Of a stretch of 64,000 nucleotides of DNA, positions 38,634 to 46,795 are shown piece by piece (the stretch's first letter is position 1; each line of letters begins with the position of its first letter). Source of the stretch: Streptomyces sp. 35G-GA-8 (lineage in GTDB: Bacteria > Actinomycetota > Actinomycetes > Streptomycetales > Streptomycetaceae). The notes beneath the pieces are model-generated. The model was not told the DNA's origin. It did no database searches and worked only from the letters and a program-made list of their open reading frames with translations. A program made the translations under genes and the position numbers. The stretch spans positions 385,608 through 449,607 of the forward strand of contig NZ_JAMHJQ010000004.1 in the NCBI RefSeq assembly GCF_023534745.1. Reading direction: 5' to 3'.

Positions 38634-39809
38634 ATGCCGACCTGCCCGAACGGACACCAGTCGGGTTCCGACGACTGGTGCGAGGTCTGTGGCCATCGCA
38701 TGGCCGGACCCGGCGCTCCCACGGGTGCCGTACCGCCGCCGCCTCCCCCGCCGCCGCCCGCGCCCGGCTACGGCTACCCGCCGGGGCCGGGGCCCAACGC
38801 CACCGTCCAGGCCGAGCTGTGCCCGCAGTGCCGCACTCCGCGCGAGCCGATGGCTCCGTTCTGCGAGGAGTGCCGCTGGAACTTCCTGACGAACACGGCG
38901 ACGTCGTACACCCCGCTGGCTCCGCAGCAGCCGGGCCCCGGCGGCCCCGTGCCCGGACTGAACCTGCCGCCGGGCTTCCAGGCCCAGCAGCCGCCCCGGC
39001 CGCCGGCGGATCCGTACGAGTACCAGAGTTCGCGCCCGTCGCAGCTGAACCGGCCCGCCGAGCCGCTGTCGCCCGAGCCGCCGTCGCCGCCCTCCGCGCC
39101 CTCGCCGCAGAACCCGCACCAGCAGGGGCCGCCGCCCCCGCCGCCGTATCAGCAGCAGGGACCGCCGCCCCCGCCCGCCTTCCAGCAGGGGTCCGCCGCT
39201 CCGCAGGCGCCCTCGCCGACACGGCCGGCCGGTGACGACGACTGGATGCTGCCGCCGCCCTCGGCGGCATCGGCCCCGGCCCAGCCAGGGGCCCCGGGAT
39301 CGCAGCAGCACGCGCAGTCGCAGTCGTCACAGCAGTCGCAGGCACACGCACGGGCCCAGGTGCCCCAGCAGCACGACCCGATGCGGCAGTACCAGCAGCC
39401 GCCGGCCGGCTGGACCGCGGTGATCGGCCCCGACCGTGAGTACTTCATGGCGATGATGCAGCGCAGCGGCCCCGAGGCCACCGGGCTGAATCTGCCCGCG
39501 TACTCCCCCGAGCAGCGTCTGCCGCTGGCCGGGAACCAGGTCACCATCGGCCGTCGCCGGCACTCCACCGGTGAGTCGCCGGAGATCGACCTGTCGGTCC
39601 CGCCGGAGGACCCGGGCGTCTCGCATCAGCACGCGGTCCTGGTCCACCAGCCGGACGGCAGCTGGGCGGTGGTCGACCAGAACTCCACCAACGGCACCAC
39701 GATCAATGGCGCCGAGGACCCGATACAGCCCTATGTCCCCGTCCCGCTCAAGGACGGCGACCGGGTGCATGTCGGCGCCTGGACGACGATCACGATCCGT
39801 CGAGGCTGA
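38634..39809 (+). CDS. FHA-domain protein with zinc ribbons
   Basis: A 391-aa protein with two zinc-ribbon motifs at the N terminus (CPNGHQSG..CEVCGH; CPQC..CEEC) and a long Pro/Gln-rich linker. The FHA domain at the C terminus (about 295-391) has GRR, SHQHAV and NSTNGT, the residues that read phosphothreonine. It is the last gene of the cluster and a plausible target of PknG, by analogy with OdhI/GarA. The stop region overlaps that of the convergent methyltransferase gene by 20 bases. Confidence 0.87.
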   Translation: MPTCPNGHQSGSDDWCEVCGHRMAGPGAPTGAVPPPPPPPPPAPGYGYPPGPGPNATVQAELCPQCRTPREPMAPFCEECRWNFLTNTATSYTPLAPQQPGPGGPVPGLNLPPGFQAQQPPRPPADPYEYQSSRPSQLNRPAEPLSPEPPSPPSAPSPQNPHQQGPPPPPPYQQQGPPPPPAFQQGSAAPQAPSPTRPAGDDDWMLPPPSAASAPAQPGAPGSQQHAQSQSSQQSQAHARAQVPQQHDPMRQYQQPPAGWTAVIGPDREYFMAMMQRSGPEATGLNLPAYSPEQRLPLAGNQVTIGRRRHSTGESPEIDLSVPPEDPGVSHQHAVLVHQPDGSWAVVDQNSTNGTTINGAEDPIQPYVPVPLKDGDRVHVGAWTTITIRRG

Positions 39810-40875
39810 CCCCACCAGGGCTGAGGGGCCATACGTACGGCCCCGCCGGGTCATCCAGCCAGGCCCACTGACGGCCGCCGGTGATGGTGACGCCGAACCG
39901 GTCCCGTTCCGGGCGGCGCTCTCGCTCCCAGAGGGAGAGCGCCTCGTGCGGATCCAGGCTGCCCGCGGTCAGGGTCAGCAGGAAGCGGAAGAGTTCGTTC
40001 TCGCTCGCGCGCCTCGGCAGTCCGCCGAGGGGCCGGCGTGCCAGGGCCCTGCTCCCGGGCACGCCGCGCAGCGGTACGAAGTAGGCGGCGGTGTTCAGGA
40101 AGTGCCCTTCCGCACAGGTGCCGCGCTCCCCTTCGCCGCGCCCTCCCCCACCCCCATGTGCGCCGTTCCCATGGGTCCCGTTCCCGTGGGGTCCACTGCC
40201 GACGACAAGGCTGATCAGCCCGGTGGCGAGCGGAGCCAGGATCCGTGCTCCCGGCCGGCACTGCGCCAACCAGGACGTCGGCACCGACGGCAGGGTGCAG
40301 GTCGCGATGATCCGGTCGAACGGAGCGCGCTCAGGGCAGCCGCGCGCGCCGTCACCGGTGATGACGGCGGGCCGGTAACCGGCCGTGGCGAGATGGCCCC
40401 GGGCCGACTCGGTGATCTCCGGATCGACATCGACGGTGGTGACACGTGCGTCGCCCAGCCGGTGACAGAGAAGGGCCGCGTTGTAGCCACTGCCCGCGCC
40501 GATCTCCAGGACGCGGTCCCCGTCCCGTACATCCAGCTCCACCAGCATCCGGGCCATGAGCGAGGGCTGGCTGCTTGAGGAGATCAACTCGCCGTCGCGC
40601 ACCCGGGTCGCGAGCGGCCCGTCCGCGTACGCCCCGCGCAGCCAGCGGCGGCGCCGCGCCGGGTCGGGGTCTCCGCACCACAGCCGGTCGTAGCCGCCGG
40701 GCCGGCCGACGAAGTAGTACGGCACGAAGAGATGGCGCGGTACCGCCTCGAACGCCGCCCGCCAGGCCGGGTCGTCGAGCGCCCCGGTCAGTGCGATCTC
40801 CCGGATCAGTCCGGCGCGTGCGTCGGCGACATCCGCCTCGTCCGGCCCGTACACGTCCTCCCGGTGTGCGCCCAT
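39790..40875 (-). CDS. Protein-L-isoaspartate O-methyltransferase-like methyltransferase
   Basis: A 361-aa class I SAM methyltransferase with the motif VLEIGAGSGYNAALL and downstream VTTVDVD. An N-terminal region (AFEAVPRHLFVP) is characteristic of PCMT. A Gly/His-rich insert (GPHGNGTHGNGAHGGG) is near 240-260, and the C-terminal extension of about 120 residues is common in actinobacterial forms. Start ATG 40875 follows GGAGAG. It may repair isoaspartyl residues or modify peptides; target unknown. Confidence 0.8.
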   Translation of the reverse strand: MGAHREDVYGPDEADVADARAGLIREIALTGALDDPAWRAAFEAVPRHLFVPYYFVGRPGGYDRLWCGDPDPARRRRWLRGAYADGPLATRVRDGELISSSSQPSLMARMLVELDVRDGDRVLEIGAGSGYNAALLCHRLGDARVTTVDVDPEITESARGHLATAGYRPAVITGDGARGCPERAPFDRIIATCTLPSVPTSWLAQCRPGARILAPLATGLISLVVGSGPHGNGTHGNGAHGGGGGRGEGERGTCAEGHFLNTAAYFVPLRGVPGSRALARRPLGGLPRRASENELFRFLLTLTAGSLDPHEALSLWERERRPERDRFGVTITGGRQWAWLDDPAGPYVWPLSPGGVSLDGS

Positions 40876-41026
40876 CTCTCCACTGTCCTGGGTGAGCGGC
40901 CCGGAAGCGAGTGGGCCTTGGCATCTGCGCGCCACTATTCGGACAGTTCCCGCGGAGGAGGACCGGCGCCGGACAACCGGTCCTAGGGCTGAGGTCCTCC
41001 GCCGGTCCGTCTGAGACCATGGACAG

Positions 41027-41431
41027 GTGAACGAGATTCCGCGAGGCACGCTTCAGGAGCAGACCTTCTACGAGCAGGTCGGCGGCGAGGAGACCTTCCG
41101 GCGCCTGGTCCACCGGTTCTACCAGGGGGTGGCCGAGGATCCGCTGCTGCGGCCGATGTACCCCGAGGAGGATCTGGGCCCCGCCGAGGAGCGGCTCGTC
41201 CTCTTCCTGATGCAGTACTGGGGCGGTCCCCGCACCTACAGCGACAACCGCGGCCACCCTCGGCTGCGGATGCGCCACGCCCCGTTCACGGTGGACAGCG
41301 CCGCGCACGACGCCTGGCTCAAGCACATGCGGGTGGCCGTCGAGGAGCTGGAGCTCTCGGAGGCGCACCAGCGGCAGCTGTGGGACTACCTCACGTACGC
41401 CGCCGCCTCGATGGTGAACACACCGGGCTGA
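41027..41431 (+). CDS. glbO: Group II truncated haemoglobin (HbO-like)
   Basis: A 134-aa globin with YEQVGGEETFRRLVHRFY at the start, LMQYWGGP in the middle and LRMRHAPF with the proximal His. These are the group II (trHbO) marks. Such haemoglobins bind oxygen and nitric oxide species. GTG 41027 has GGAC upstream but no strong ribosome binding site. Confidence 0.9.
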   Translation: MNEIPRGTLQEQTFYEQVGGEETFRRLVHRFYQGVAEDPLLRPMYPEEDLGPAEERLVLFLMQYWGGPRTYSDNRGHPRLRMRHAPFTVDSAAHDAWLKHMRVAVEELELSEAHQRQLWDYLTYAAASMVNTPG

Positions 41432-41453
41432 TCCCTCCCCGGTCGCACCGACG

Positions 41454-41482
41454 CACGGACGCGCCGACCCCGCGCGTCCGTG
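41454..41482. terminator. Terminator between glbO and the unknown gene
   Basis: A perfect 10-bp stem CACGGACGCG / CGCGTCCGTG with a nine-base loop between convergent genes. Confidence 0.75.
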
Positions 41483-41507
41483 AGCTCCCCGATCCCCGAG
41501 GTCCCGT

Positions 41508-42206
41508 TCAGACCGGGGTGACCGTGAGGCCGCCGATCCCCTCGCGCCGTACCGCGATCGAGCCGTACGGCGTACGGAGCCGAAGCCAGCGGCCCGACTC
41601 CAGCAGCGCCACCGGCTGTTCCTCGACGGGCGCCGCGGCCGGGACCATGGCGCGGACCGGCCGCAGGAACCCCAGCGACCGCGCCGCGTGCACCGCACGC
41701 AGCGGCAGATGGGTGTCGCCGAGGGTCCGGGACCAGATCTCCCGGCCGATCCGGTCGCGTTCCGCGCGCGTCCCGTCGCCGGGCGTCAACCGTTCGTCCC
41801 GGGACCGGAATTCGGCGACCGCGACGGTCAGCGCACGGCGCATGGCGTCCGTGCCCGGCAGTCCGGGCATCTGCCGCCAGCCGCCGCGCGGTGGCAGCAC
41901 CCCGGCCCAGGGCGGGCCGGTGACGGCTGTCGGGACGACCACGCTGCCCGCCGTCTCGTCGATCGCTTCGAGGAGTTCCCCGGCCGAGACGGTGACATCG
42001 AACGCGTACCGCGCGGCCAGTCTGGCCGTACGGATGGCGAGCACCTCGAAGGACGCCGGCCGGCCGAAGACGGCGAGCGCGCCGCCCCCGGCCTGGAGCC
42101 GTACGGCGGCGGCGCGGTCGTAGTGGATCAGCCGGGCGAGGAAGGCGCCGAGATCGGCCGCCTCCCGCGCGTCGGCGAACTCCACTGTCCGTTCGGGCCC
42201 GGTCAT
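41508..42206 (-). CDS. Conserved actinobacterial protein of unknown function
   Basis: A 232-aa protein with no recognised motif. It is last in an operon with the thioesterase (four-base ATGA overlap) and ettA. The sequence has mixed alpha/beta character, a middle loop PPRGGWRQMPGLPG and a C-terminal beta-rich RLRTPYGSIAVRREG. No signal peptide or membrane segment. Confidence 0.75.
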   Translation of the reverse strand: MTGPERTVEFADAREAADLGAFLARLIHYDRAAAVRLQAGGGALAVFGRPASFEVLAIRTARLAARYAFDVTVSAGELLEAIDETAGSVVVPTAVTGPPWAGVLPPRGGWRQMPGLPGTDAMRRALTVAVAEFRSRDERLTPGDGTRAERDRIGREIWSRTLGDTHLPLRAVHAARSLGFLRPVRAMVPAAAPVEEQPVALLESGRWLRLRTPYGSIAVRREGIGGLTVTPV

Positions 42207-42646
42207 GCCGCGAGCGCGTCCTTGTTCTCGGCGTCGTCGAGGTACTTCAGGAGATACATCCTCTCCTCCTCGGTGATCCGCCGTGGCCGCCCGGCCGCCA
42301 GGTCGTACGGCACGACGACGGTCGAGGCCCGTACATACACCTGGTCGGTGTCGTCACCGTCCTTGATCTCGTACGCGATCGTCAGCGACGCGGCGTTGAT
42401 CTTCGTCACCCACGACTCGATGGTCACCGGCTCGTGCCGGTGGACCAACGGCCGCTTGTAGTCGATCTCGTGCCGGGCCACCACGGACCCGCCGGAGAAG
42501 GACGGCGAGCCGTCCCCTGGCGCCAGCCGGAACATGAAGTCGATCCGGGCCTCCTCCAGATAACTGATGAAGACCGCGTTGTTGACATGCCCGAAGGCGT
42601 CCATGTCCGACCAGCGCAGCGGGCAGCTGTAGTAGTGGCGGGCCAT
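42203..42646 (-). CDS. Acyl-CoA thioesterase, hotdog fold (YbgC/FadM-type)
   Basis: A 147-aa hotdog protein with RWSDMDAFGHVNNAVF, the catalytic Asp region of the 4-hydroxybenzoyl-CoA thioesterase-like family. It is one base downstream of ettA in the same direction. The substrate is probably a medium or long acyl-CoA; it cannot be fixed from sequence. Confidence 0.87.
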   Translation of the reverse strand: MARHYYSCPLRWSDMDAFGHVNNAVFISYLEEARIDFMFRLAPGDGSPSFSGGSVVARHEIDYKRPLVHRHEPVTIESWVTKINAASLTIAYEIKDGDDTDQVYVRASTVVVPYDLAAGRPRRITEEERMYLLKYLDDAENKDALAA

Positions 42647-42647
42647 C

Positions 42648-44312
42648 TCAGCCTCGCGTCAGCTTCTTGTAGGTGGCGCGGTGCGGACGGGCGGCGTCCG
42701 CGCCGAGCCGCTCGACCTTGTTCTTCTCGTACGACTCGAAGTTGCCCTCGAACCAGAACCACTTGGATTCGCCCTCGTACGCCAGGATGTGCGTGGCGAC
42801 CCTGTCCAGGAACCACCGGTCGTGGGAGACGACCACGGCCGCGCCGGGGAACTCCAGCAGCGCGTTCTCCAGCGAGGACAGCGTCTCGACGTCCAGGTCG
42901 TTCGTCGGCTCGTCGAGGAGCAGCAGATTGCCGCCCTGCTTGAGGGTCAGCGCCAGGTTCAGCCGGTTGCGCTCACCGCCGGAGAGCACACCGGCCGGCT
43001 TCTGCTGGTCCGGGCCCTTGAAGCCGAAGGCGGAGACATAGGCGCGCGAGGGCATCTCGACATTGCCGACATTGATGTAGTCCAGCTCGTCGGAGACGAC
43101 CGCCCACAGCGTCCTCTTCGGGTCGATGTTGTCGCGACCCTGGTCGGCGTAGCTGATCTTGACGGTGTCGCCGACCTTGATGGAGCCCGAGTCCGGCTCC
43201 TCCAGGCCCTGGATCATCTTGAAGAGCGTAGTCTTGCCGGCGCCGTTCGGGCCGATGACCCCGACGATGCCGTTGCGCGGGAGCGAGAACGACAGGTCGT
43301 CGATCAGAACCTTCTCGCCGAACGCCTTGGAGAGGTTCTCCACCTCGACGACGACGCTGCCGAGCCGCGGGCCCGGCGGGATCTGGATCTCCTCGAAGTC
43401 CAGCTTCCGCATCTTGTCGGCCTCGGCGGCCATCTCCTCGTAACGGGCCAGTCGGGCCTTGGACTTGGCCTGGCGCCCCTTGGCGTTCGACCGCACCCAC
43501 TCCAGCTCGTCCTTGAGCCGCTTGGCGCGCTTGGCGTCCTTCTGGCCCTCGACCTTGAGGCGGGCCTGCTTGGTCTCCAGGTACTTGGAGTAGTTGCCCT
43601 CGTAGCCGTGGAGACGGCCGCGGTCGACCTCGCAGATCCACCCGGCGACATTGTCGAGGAAGTACCGGTCGTGGGTGACGGCGACGATGGTGCCGGGGTA
43701 CTTGGCGAGGTGCTGCTCCAGCCACTGCACGGACTCGGCGTCCAGGTGGTTGGTGGGCTCGTCGAGGAGCAGCAGGTCGGGGGCTTCGAGCAGCAGCTTG
43801 CAGAGCGCGACGCGACGGCGCTCACCACCGGAGAGGTTGGTGACGGGCCAGTCGCCGGGCGGGCAGCCGAGCGCGTCCATGGCCTGTTCGAGCTGGGTGT
43901 CCAGGTCCCACGCGTTGGCGTGGTCGAGGTCCTCCTGGAGCTTGCCCATCTCCTCCATCAGCGCGTCGGAGTAGTCGGTCGCCATCAGCTCGGCCACTTC
44001 GTTGAAGCGGTTGAGCTTGCCCATGATCTCGGCCGCGCCGTCCTGGACGTTCTGCAGCACGGTCTTGGACTCGTCCAGGGGCGGTTCCTGGAGGAGGATG
44101 CCGACGGTGTATCCCGGGGACAGGAACGCGTCGCCGTTGGACGGCTGCTCCAGACCCGCCATGATCTTCAGCACAGTGGACTTACCGGCGCCGTTCGGAC
44201 CCACCACACCGATCTTCGCGCCCGGCAGGAAGCTCTGCGTCACGTCATCGAGGATGACCTTGTCGCCGTGCGCCTTGCGCGCCTTGCGCATCGTGTAGAT
44301 GTACTCAGCCAA
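42648..44312 (-). CDS. ettA: Energy-dependent translational throttle A (ABC-F protein)
   Basis: A 554-aa ABC-F ATPase without membrane segments. Two ATP-binding cassettes carry GPNGAGKST and LSGGERRR (first), GPNGAGKTT and LSGGERNR (second). The arm and P-tail linker are as usual for EttA. It binds the ribosomal E site and gates initiation according to ATP level. The start is TTG 44312, giving MAEYIYTMRKARKAHG, the conserved start; GGACGG lies upstream. Length equals that of known EttA. Confidence 0.93.
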   Translation of the reverse strand: MAEYIYTMRKARKAHGDKVILDDVTQSFLPGAKIGVVGPNGAGKSTVLKIMAGLEQPSNGDAFLSPGYTVGILLQEPPLDESKTVLQNVQDGAAEIMGKLNRFNEVAELMATDYSDALMEEMGKLQEDLDHANAWDLDTQLEQAMDALGCPPGDWPVTNLSGGERRRVALCKLLLEAPDLLLLDEPTNHLDAESVQWLEQHLAKYPGTIVAVTHDRYFLDNVAGWICEVDRGRLHGYEGNYSKYLETKQARLKVEGQKDAKRAKRLKDELEWVRSNAKGRQAKSKARLARYEEMAAEADKMRKLDFEEIQIPPGPRLGSVVVEVENLSKAFGEKVLIDDLSFSLPRNGIVGVIGPNGAGKTTLFKMIQGLEEPDSGSIKVGDTVKISYADQGRDNIDPKRTLWAVVSDELDYINVGNVEMPSRAYVSAFGFKGPDQQKPAGVLSGGERNRLNLALTLKQGGNLLLLDEPTNDLDVETLSSLENALLEFPGAAVVVSHDRWFLDRVATHILAYEGESKWFWFEGNFESYEKNKVERLGADAARPHRATYKKLTRG

Positions 44313-44438
44313 GAGAAACCGTCCGGCAATCGAGAAGGGCCAATGTGCGGCTCCGCCGCGTGAGGGCAGATACACGCCATCTTGCCGCATGTCCATCCCC
44401 TGATGGAAACCAGTACCGCTCCCCGGACGGCTCTCACG

Positions 44439-44480
44439 CCAGTGGCCCCCGGTACGCGGGTGCGTACCGGGGGCCACTGG
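44439..44480 (-). terminator. Strong terminator of the thioester adhesin gene
   Basis: A perfect 19-bp stem (CCAGTGGCCCCCGGTACGC and its complement) with loop GGGT. It begins 32 bases after the stop of the leftward gene at 44512 and separates it from ettA. Confidence 0.9.
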
Positions 44481-44511
44481 CTGCGGGGTCTCACTCAGCG
44501 CGAGACGTACC

Positions 44512-45936
44512 TCACTCTCCGGATGCCGGAGGCGTCGAGGCGTTCTTCTTGCGGAGGAGGAAGACGGCGCCGCCACCGAGCACCACGAGCGCGATCGCGA
44601 TGCCCGCGATGATCGGGGTGGCGCTGGAGGAGCCGGTCTCCGCGAGGTTGTCCGTGGCGGCGGCCGAGGAGCCGCCGGCCGAGGCCGGAAGAGGCTGCGC
44701 GGACTCCTGCTGGGTCACGGGGCCCGAGTCGCTGGTGGTCAGGCAGTCCAGGACGCCCTTGAAGTTCTGTGTGAACCCGGCGGGCCCGGTGATGGTGAAG
44801 TCGTACGCCTCGTCCTCGCCGACCGGGACGGTGACGGTCTTGGACTCACCGGCCGGGACCGAGTGCTCGGTGCCCTTGAGCTCGAACACGAACGGCTCCT
44901 CGCCCTTGTTGGTGGCGGTGATGTCGACGCCGCCCTCGGCGCAGTTCTTCTGAGCGGTCACGGCGGGGATCGCGCCCTGCTCGGCCCATGTCGCGGTCGC
45001 CGTCGCCGAGACGGTGGACTCGCTGGACCCGGCCAGGATCTGCGTCTGGCTCTTGGTCACACCGGCGAAGGCCCGGCCGACCGGTACGGAGGTGGTGGCC
45101 TGCACACCGAGCGCGGCGGTGCCGTCGGAGGCGTCGGACGGCACGTCGAAGTACAGCTGCGTGCCGTTGACGGCGGTGGTGACCGGGGCGCCGTCCTTGT
45201 CCGTGATCGTGACGCCGCTGGCGGCGGCGTCGGCGGGCGGCGTGACGGTGGCACCGGCGGCGTTGGTGCGGACGGTGATCGGTCCGAGCTTCTCACCGGC
45301 CTTGCCGGAGACGGCGCCGGGCTCAAGGGTGAGGGACGCCTTGGGCTCGGCGGCGTCCTGGGCGCTCTTCTCCAGCCAGTCGGCGAGCTTCTCGGCCGCC
45401 GGGTCGCTGGCGTCGACATCGGCGTTGTCCGAGTAGCGCCAGATGGCGACCTGCGTGCCCGCCGCCGCCGTCTTCTCGGTGAGAGGCCCGGTCTCCGCGC
45501 TCTTGGCGAGCGCCGAGAGGTCGTCTATCTGCGGGTAGGAGTGCTCCAGGATCCAGCGGATCTTGCCGGCGTTCTTGTTGGCGCCGAGCGAGGTCTGGTT
45601 CCAGGGGGTCTCCAGGTACTTCGCCTGGTCCTGTGTGGGGTTGTGGATATCGATGCAGTACGTCTTGAGCTTGCCGCCGCCGTCCACGGTCATCTCGAAC
45701 AGTCCGGCGGGGAGTTGCTGGTCCTTGCCGTCGGTGTGGAGCACGGCGCCGTCGTAGGTCTTCAGTCCGTCGAGGGTGGCCGCGGCGCCACCCTGGTGCT
45801 GCGGGACCTCGTCGGCGGAGGCCGCGCCGGCGCCGGCCACCGAGCCCATCGCCACCAGACCCGAGACGAGTACCGCGGCGGCGAGACGGGCGGCGCCTCG
45901 CTTCCGTACGGATGACGCAGATATCGCAGAAAACAC
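44512..45936 (-). CDS. Sortase-anchored surface protein with thioester domain
   Basis: A 474-aa exported protein: signal peptide (ARLAAAVLVSGLVAMGSVAGAGAASA), then a thioester domain with Cys in KTYCIDIHN and Gln in GTQVAIWRYSD. In Gram-positive adhesins this Cys-Gln pair forms an internal thioester that binds host or surface amines. Beta-sandwich repeats and a Ser/Ala-rich linker follow. A C-terminal LAETG, hydrophobic segment and basic tail RKKNAS form the sorting signal for wall anchoring. GTG 45936 follows GAAGGGGAATTCT. Confidence 0.87.
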   Translation of the reverse strand: MFSAISASSVRKRGAARLAAAVLVSGLVAMGSVAGAGAASADEVPQHQGGAAATLDGLKTYDGAVLHTDGKDQQLPAGLFEMTVDGGGKLKTYCIDIHNPTQDQAKYLETPWNQTSLGANKNAGKIRWILEHSYPQIDDLSALAKSAETGPLTEKTAAAGTQVAIWRYSDNADVDASDPAAEKLADWLEKSAQDAAEPKASLTLEPGAVSGKAGEKLGPITVRTNAAGATVTPPADAAASGVTITDKDGAPVTTAVNGTQLYFDVPSDASDGTAALGVQATTSVPVGRAFAGVTKSQTQILAGSSESTVSATATATWAEQGAIPAVTAQKNCAEGGVDITATNKGEEPFVFELKGTEHSVPAGESKTVTVPVGEDEAYDFTITGPAGFTQNFKGVLDCLTTSDSGPVTQQESAQPLPASAGGSSAAATDNLAETGSSSATPIIAGIAIALVVLGGGAVFLLRKKNASTPPASGE

Positions 45937-46024
45937 AGAATTCCCCTTCGGGCGAGATTCTTCCGCGTCGAACGCGTGGGGGGATGCCTCGCCAGCAGAC
46001 TCAAGTGCCCCGTGAGTACTGCGA

Positions 46025-46030
46025 ATCCTA
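46025..46030 (-). promoter_or_regulatory. TAGGAT -10 element before the adhesin gene
   Basis: The reverse strand carries TAGGAT, the Streptomyces -10 consensus, about 90 bases before the adhesin start. No good -35 hexamer is visible 17-18 bases upstream, so an activator or other sigma factor may be needed. Confidence 0.35.
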
Positions 46031-46068
46031 TGGACGGCGCGAACCACCGGAGTCCACTCACGCACTCT

Positions 46069-46097
46069 GATAACCGTTCCGAATCGGAATCGTTATC
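46069..46097. promoter_or_regulatory. 29-bp imperfect palindrome upstream of the adhesin gene
   Basis: Left and right arms GATAACCGTTCCGA and TCGGAATCGTTATC pair in 12 of 14 positions around a single A. Located between the adhesin and ssb genes, both transcribed leftwards. The half-site resembles metal-regulator boxes of the Zur/Fur type, but identification is tentative. Confidence 0.5.
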
Positions 46098-46158
46098 GAC
46101 ACTCCGGCAGAGCTATGCAATGCGACCGAGTATATCGACATGTCTCCACAACCTCCGC

Positions 46159-46692
46159 TCAGGAAAACGCGGTCGACGCCGTGACCAGCGCGCGGGCGGG
46201 TGCCACGTCCGGCGTCCCCTCCGAGACGCGAAGCTGCACCGGAAGCCGCACCGGATCCGGCCCTTGAGGCCGCGCCCGCCCCCGCTCCTCCCCCTCCGTC
46301 GTGGACTTGTGACGCTCCGTCAAGGAGGGAGTGGCCCTGGTCACACGCCTGAACGCGGCGGTCCCGCGCGTCAGATCGTGTCCGACCGCCACCGCGTCGA
46401 TCTCCACGGACGTCCGGCGCTGCCCTTCCCGTTCGTCCTCCCGCACCCGCAATCGGCCGTGCACCACCAGAGGCTCACCGACGGAGACCGAGGCCGCCAG
46501 ATTCGCCCCCAGCGTCCGCCACGCCCACACCGTGTAGAAGCTCGTGGGCCCGTCGGCCCAGCCGTTCTTCTGCCGGTCCCACCGGCGCCCCGTCACCGCG
46601 AATCGGAAGCGGGCCACCCCGCCCGTGGCCGACTCCCTGAATTCCACACCCGTTGCGACATTCCCCACCACGGTTACCACGGTGTCGTTCAT
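46159..46692 (-). CDS. ssbB: Single-stranded DNA-binding protein (SsbB-like)
   Basis: A 177-aa OB-fold protein, start MNDTVVTVVGNVATGVEF, with ARFRFAVTGRRW and WAWRTLGANLAAS. The C terminus lacks the acidic tip that SsbA uses to recruit partners, as in the S. coelicolor paralogue SsbB. That protein supports chromosome segregation during sporulation. Adjacent dynamin genes are also linked to sporulation septation, which fits. ATG 46692 follows AGAGGCC. Confidence 0.83.
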   Translation of the reverse strand: MNDTVVTVVGNVATGVEFRESATGGVARFRFAVTGRRWDRQKNGWADGPTSFYTVWAWRTLGANLAASVSVGEPLVVHGRLRVREDEREGQRRTSVEIDAVAVGHDLTRGTAAFRRVTRATPSLTERHKSTTEGEERGRARPQGPDPVRLPVQLRVSEGTPDVAPARALVTASTAFS

Positions 46693-46795
46693 AACGGCCT
46701 CTCCCCGTCCGGCTGCATTGACTGATCCCATGCTGGACCGGATGGAAAGAACGCGCTGCCGCCTGTGTATTACCTGTGAGTTGTGGAAAACCCCG

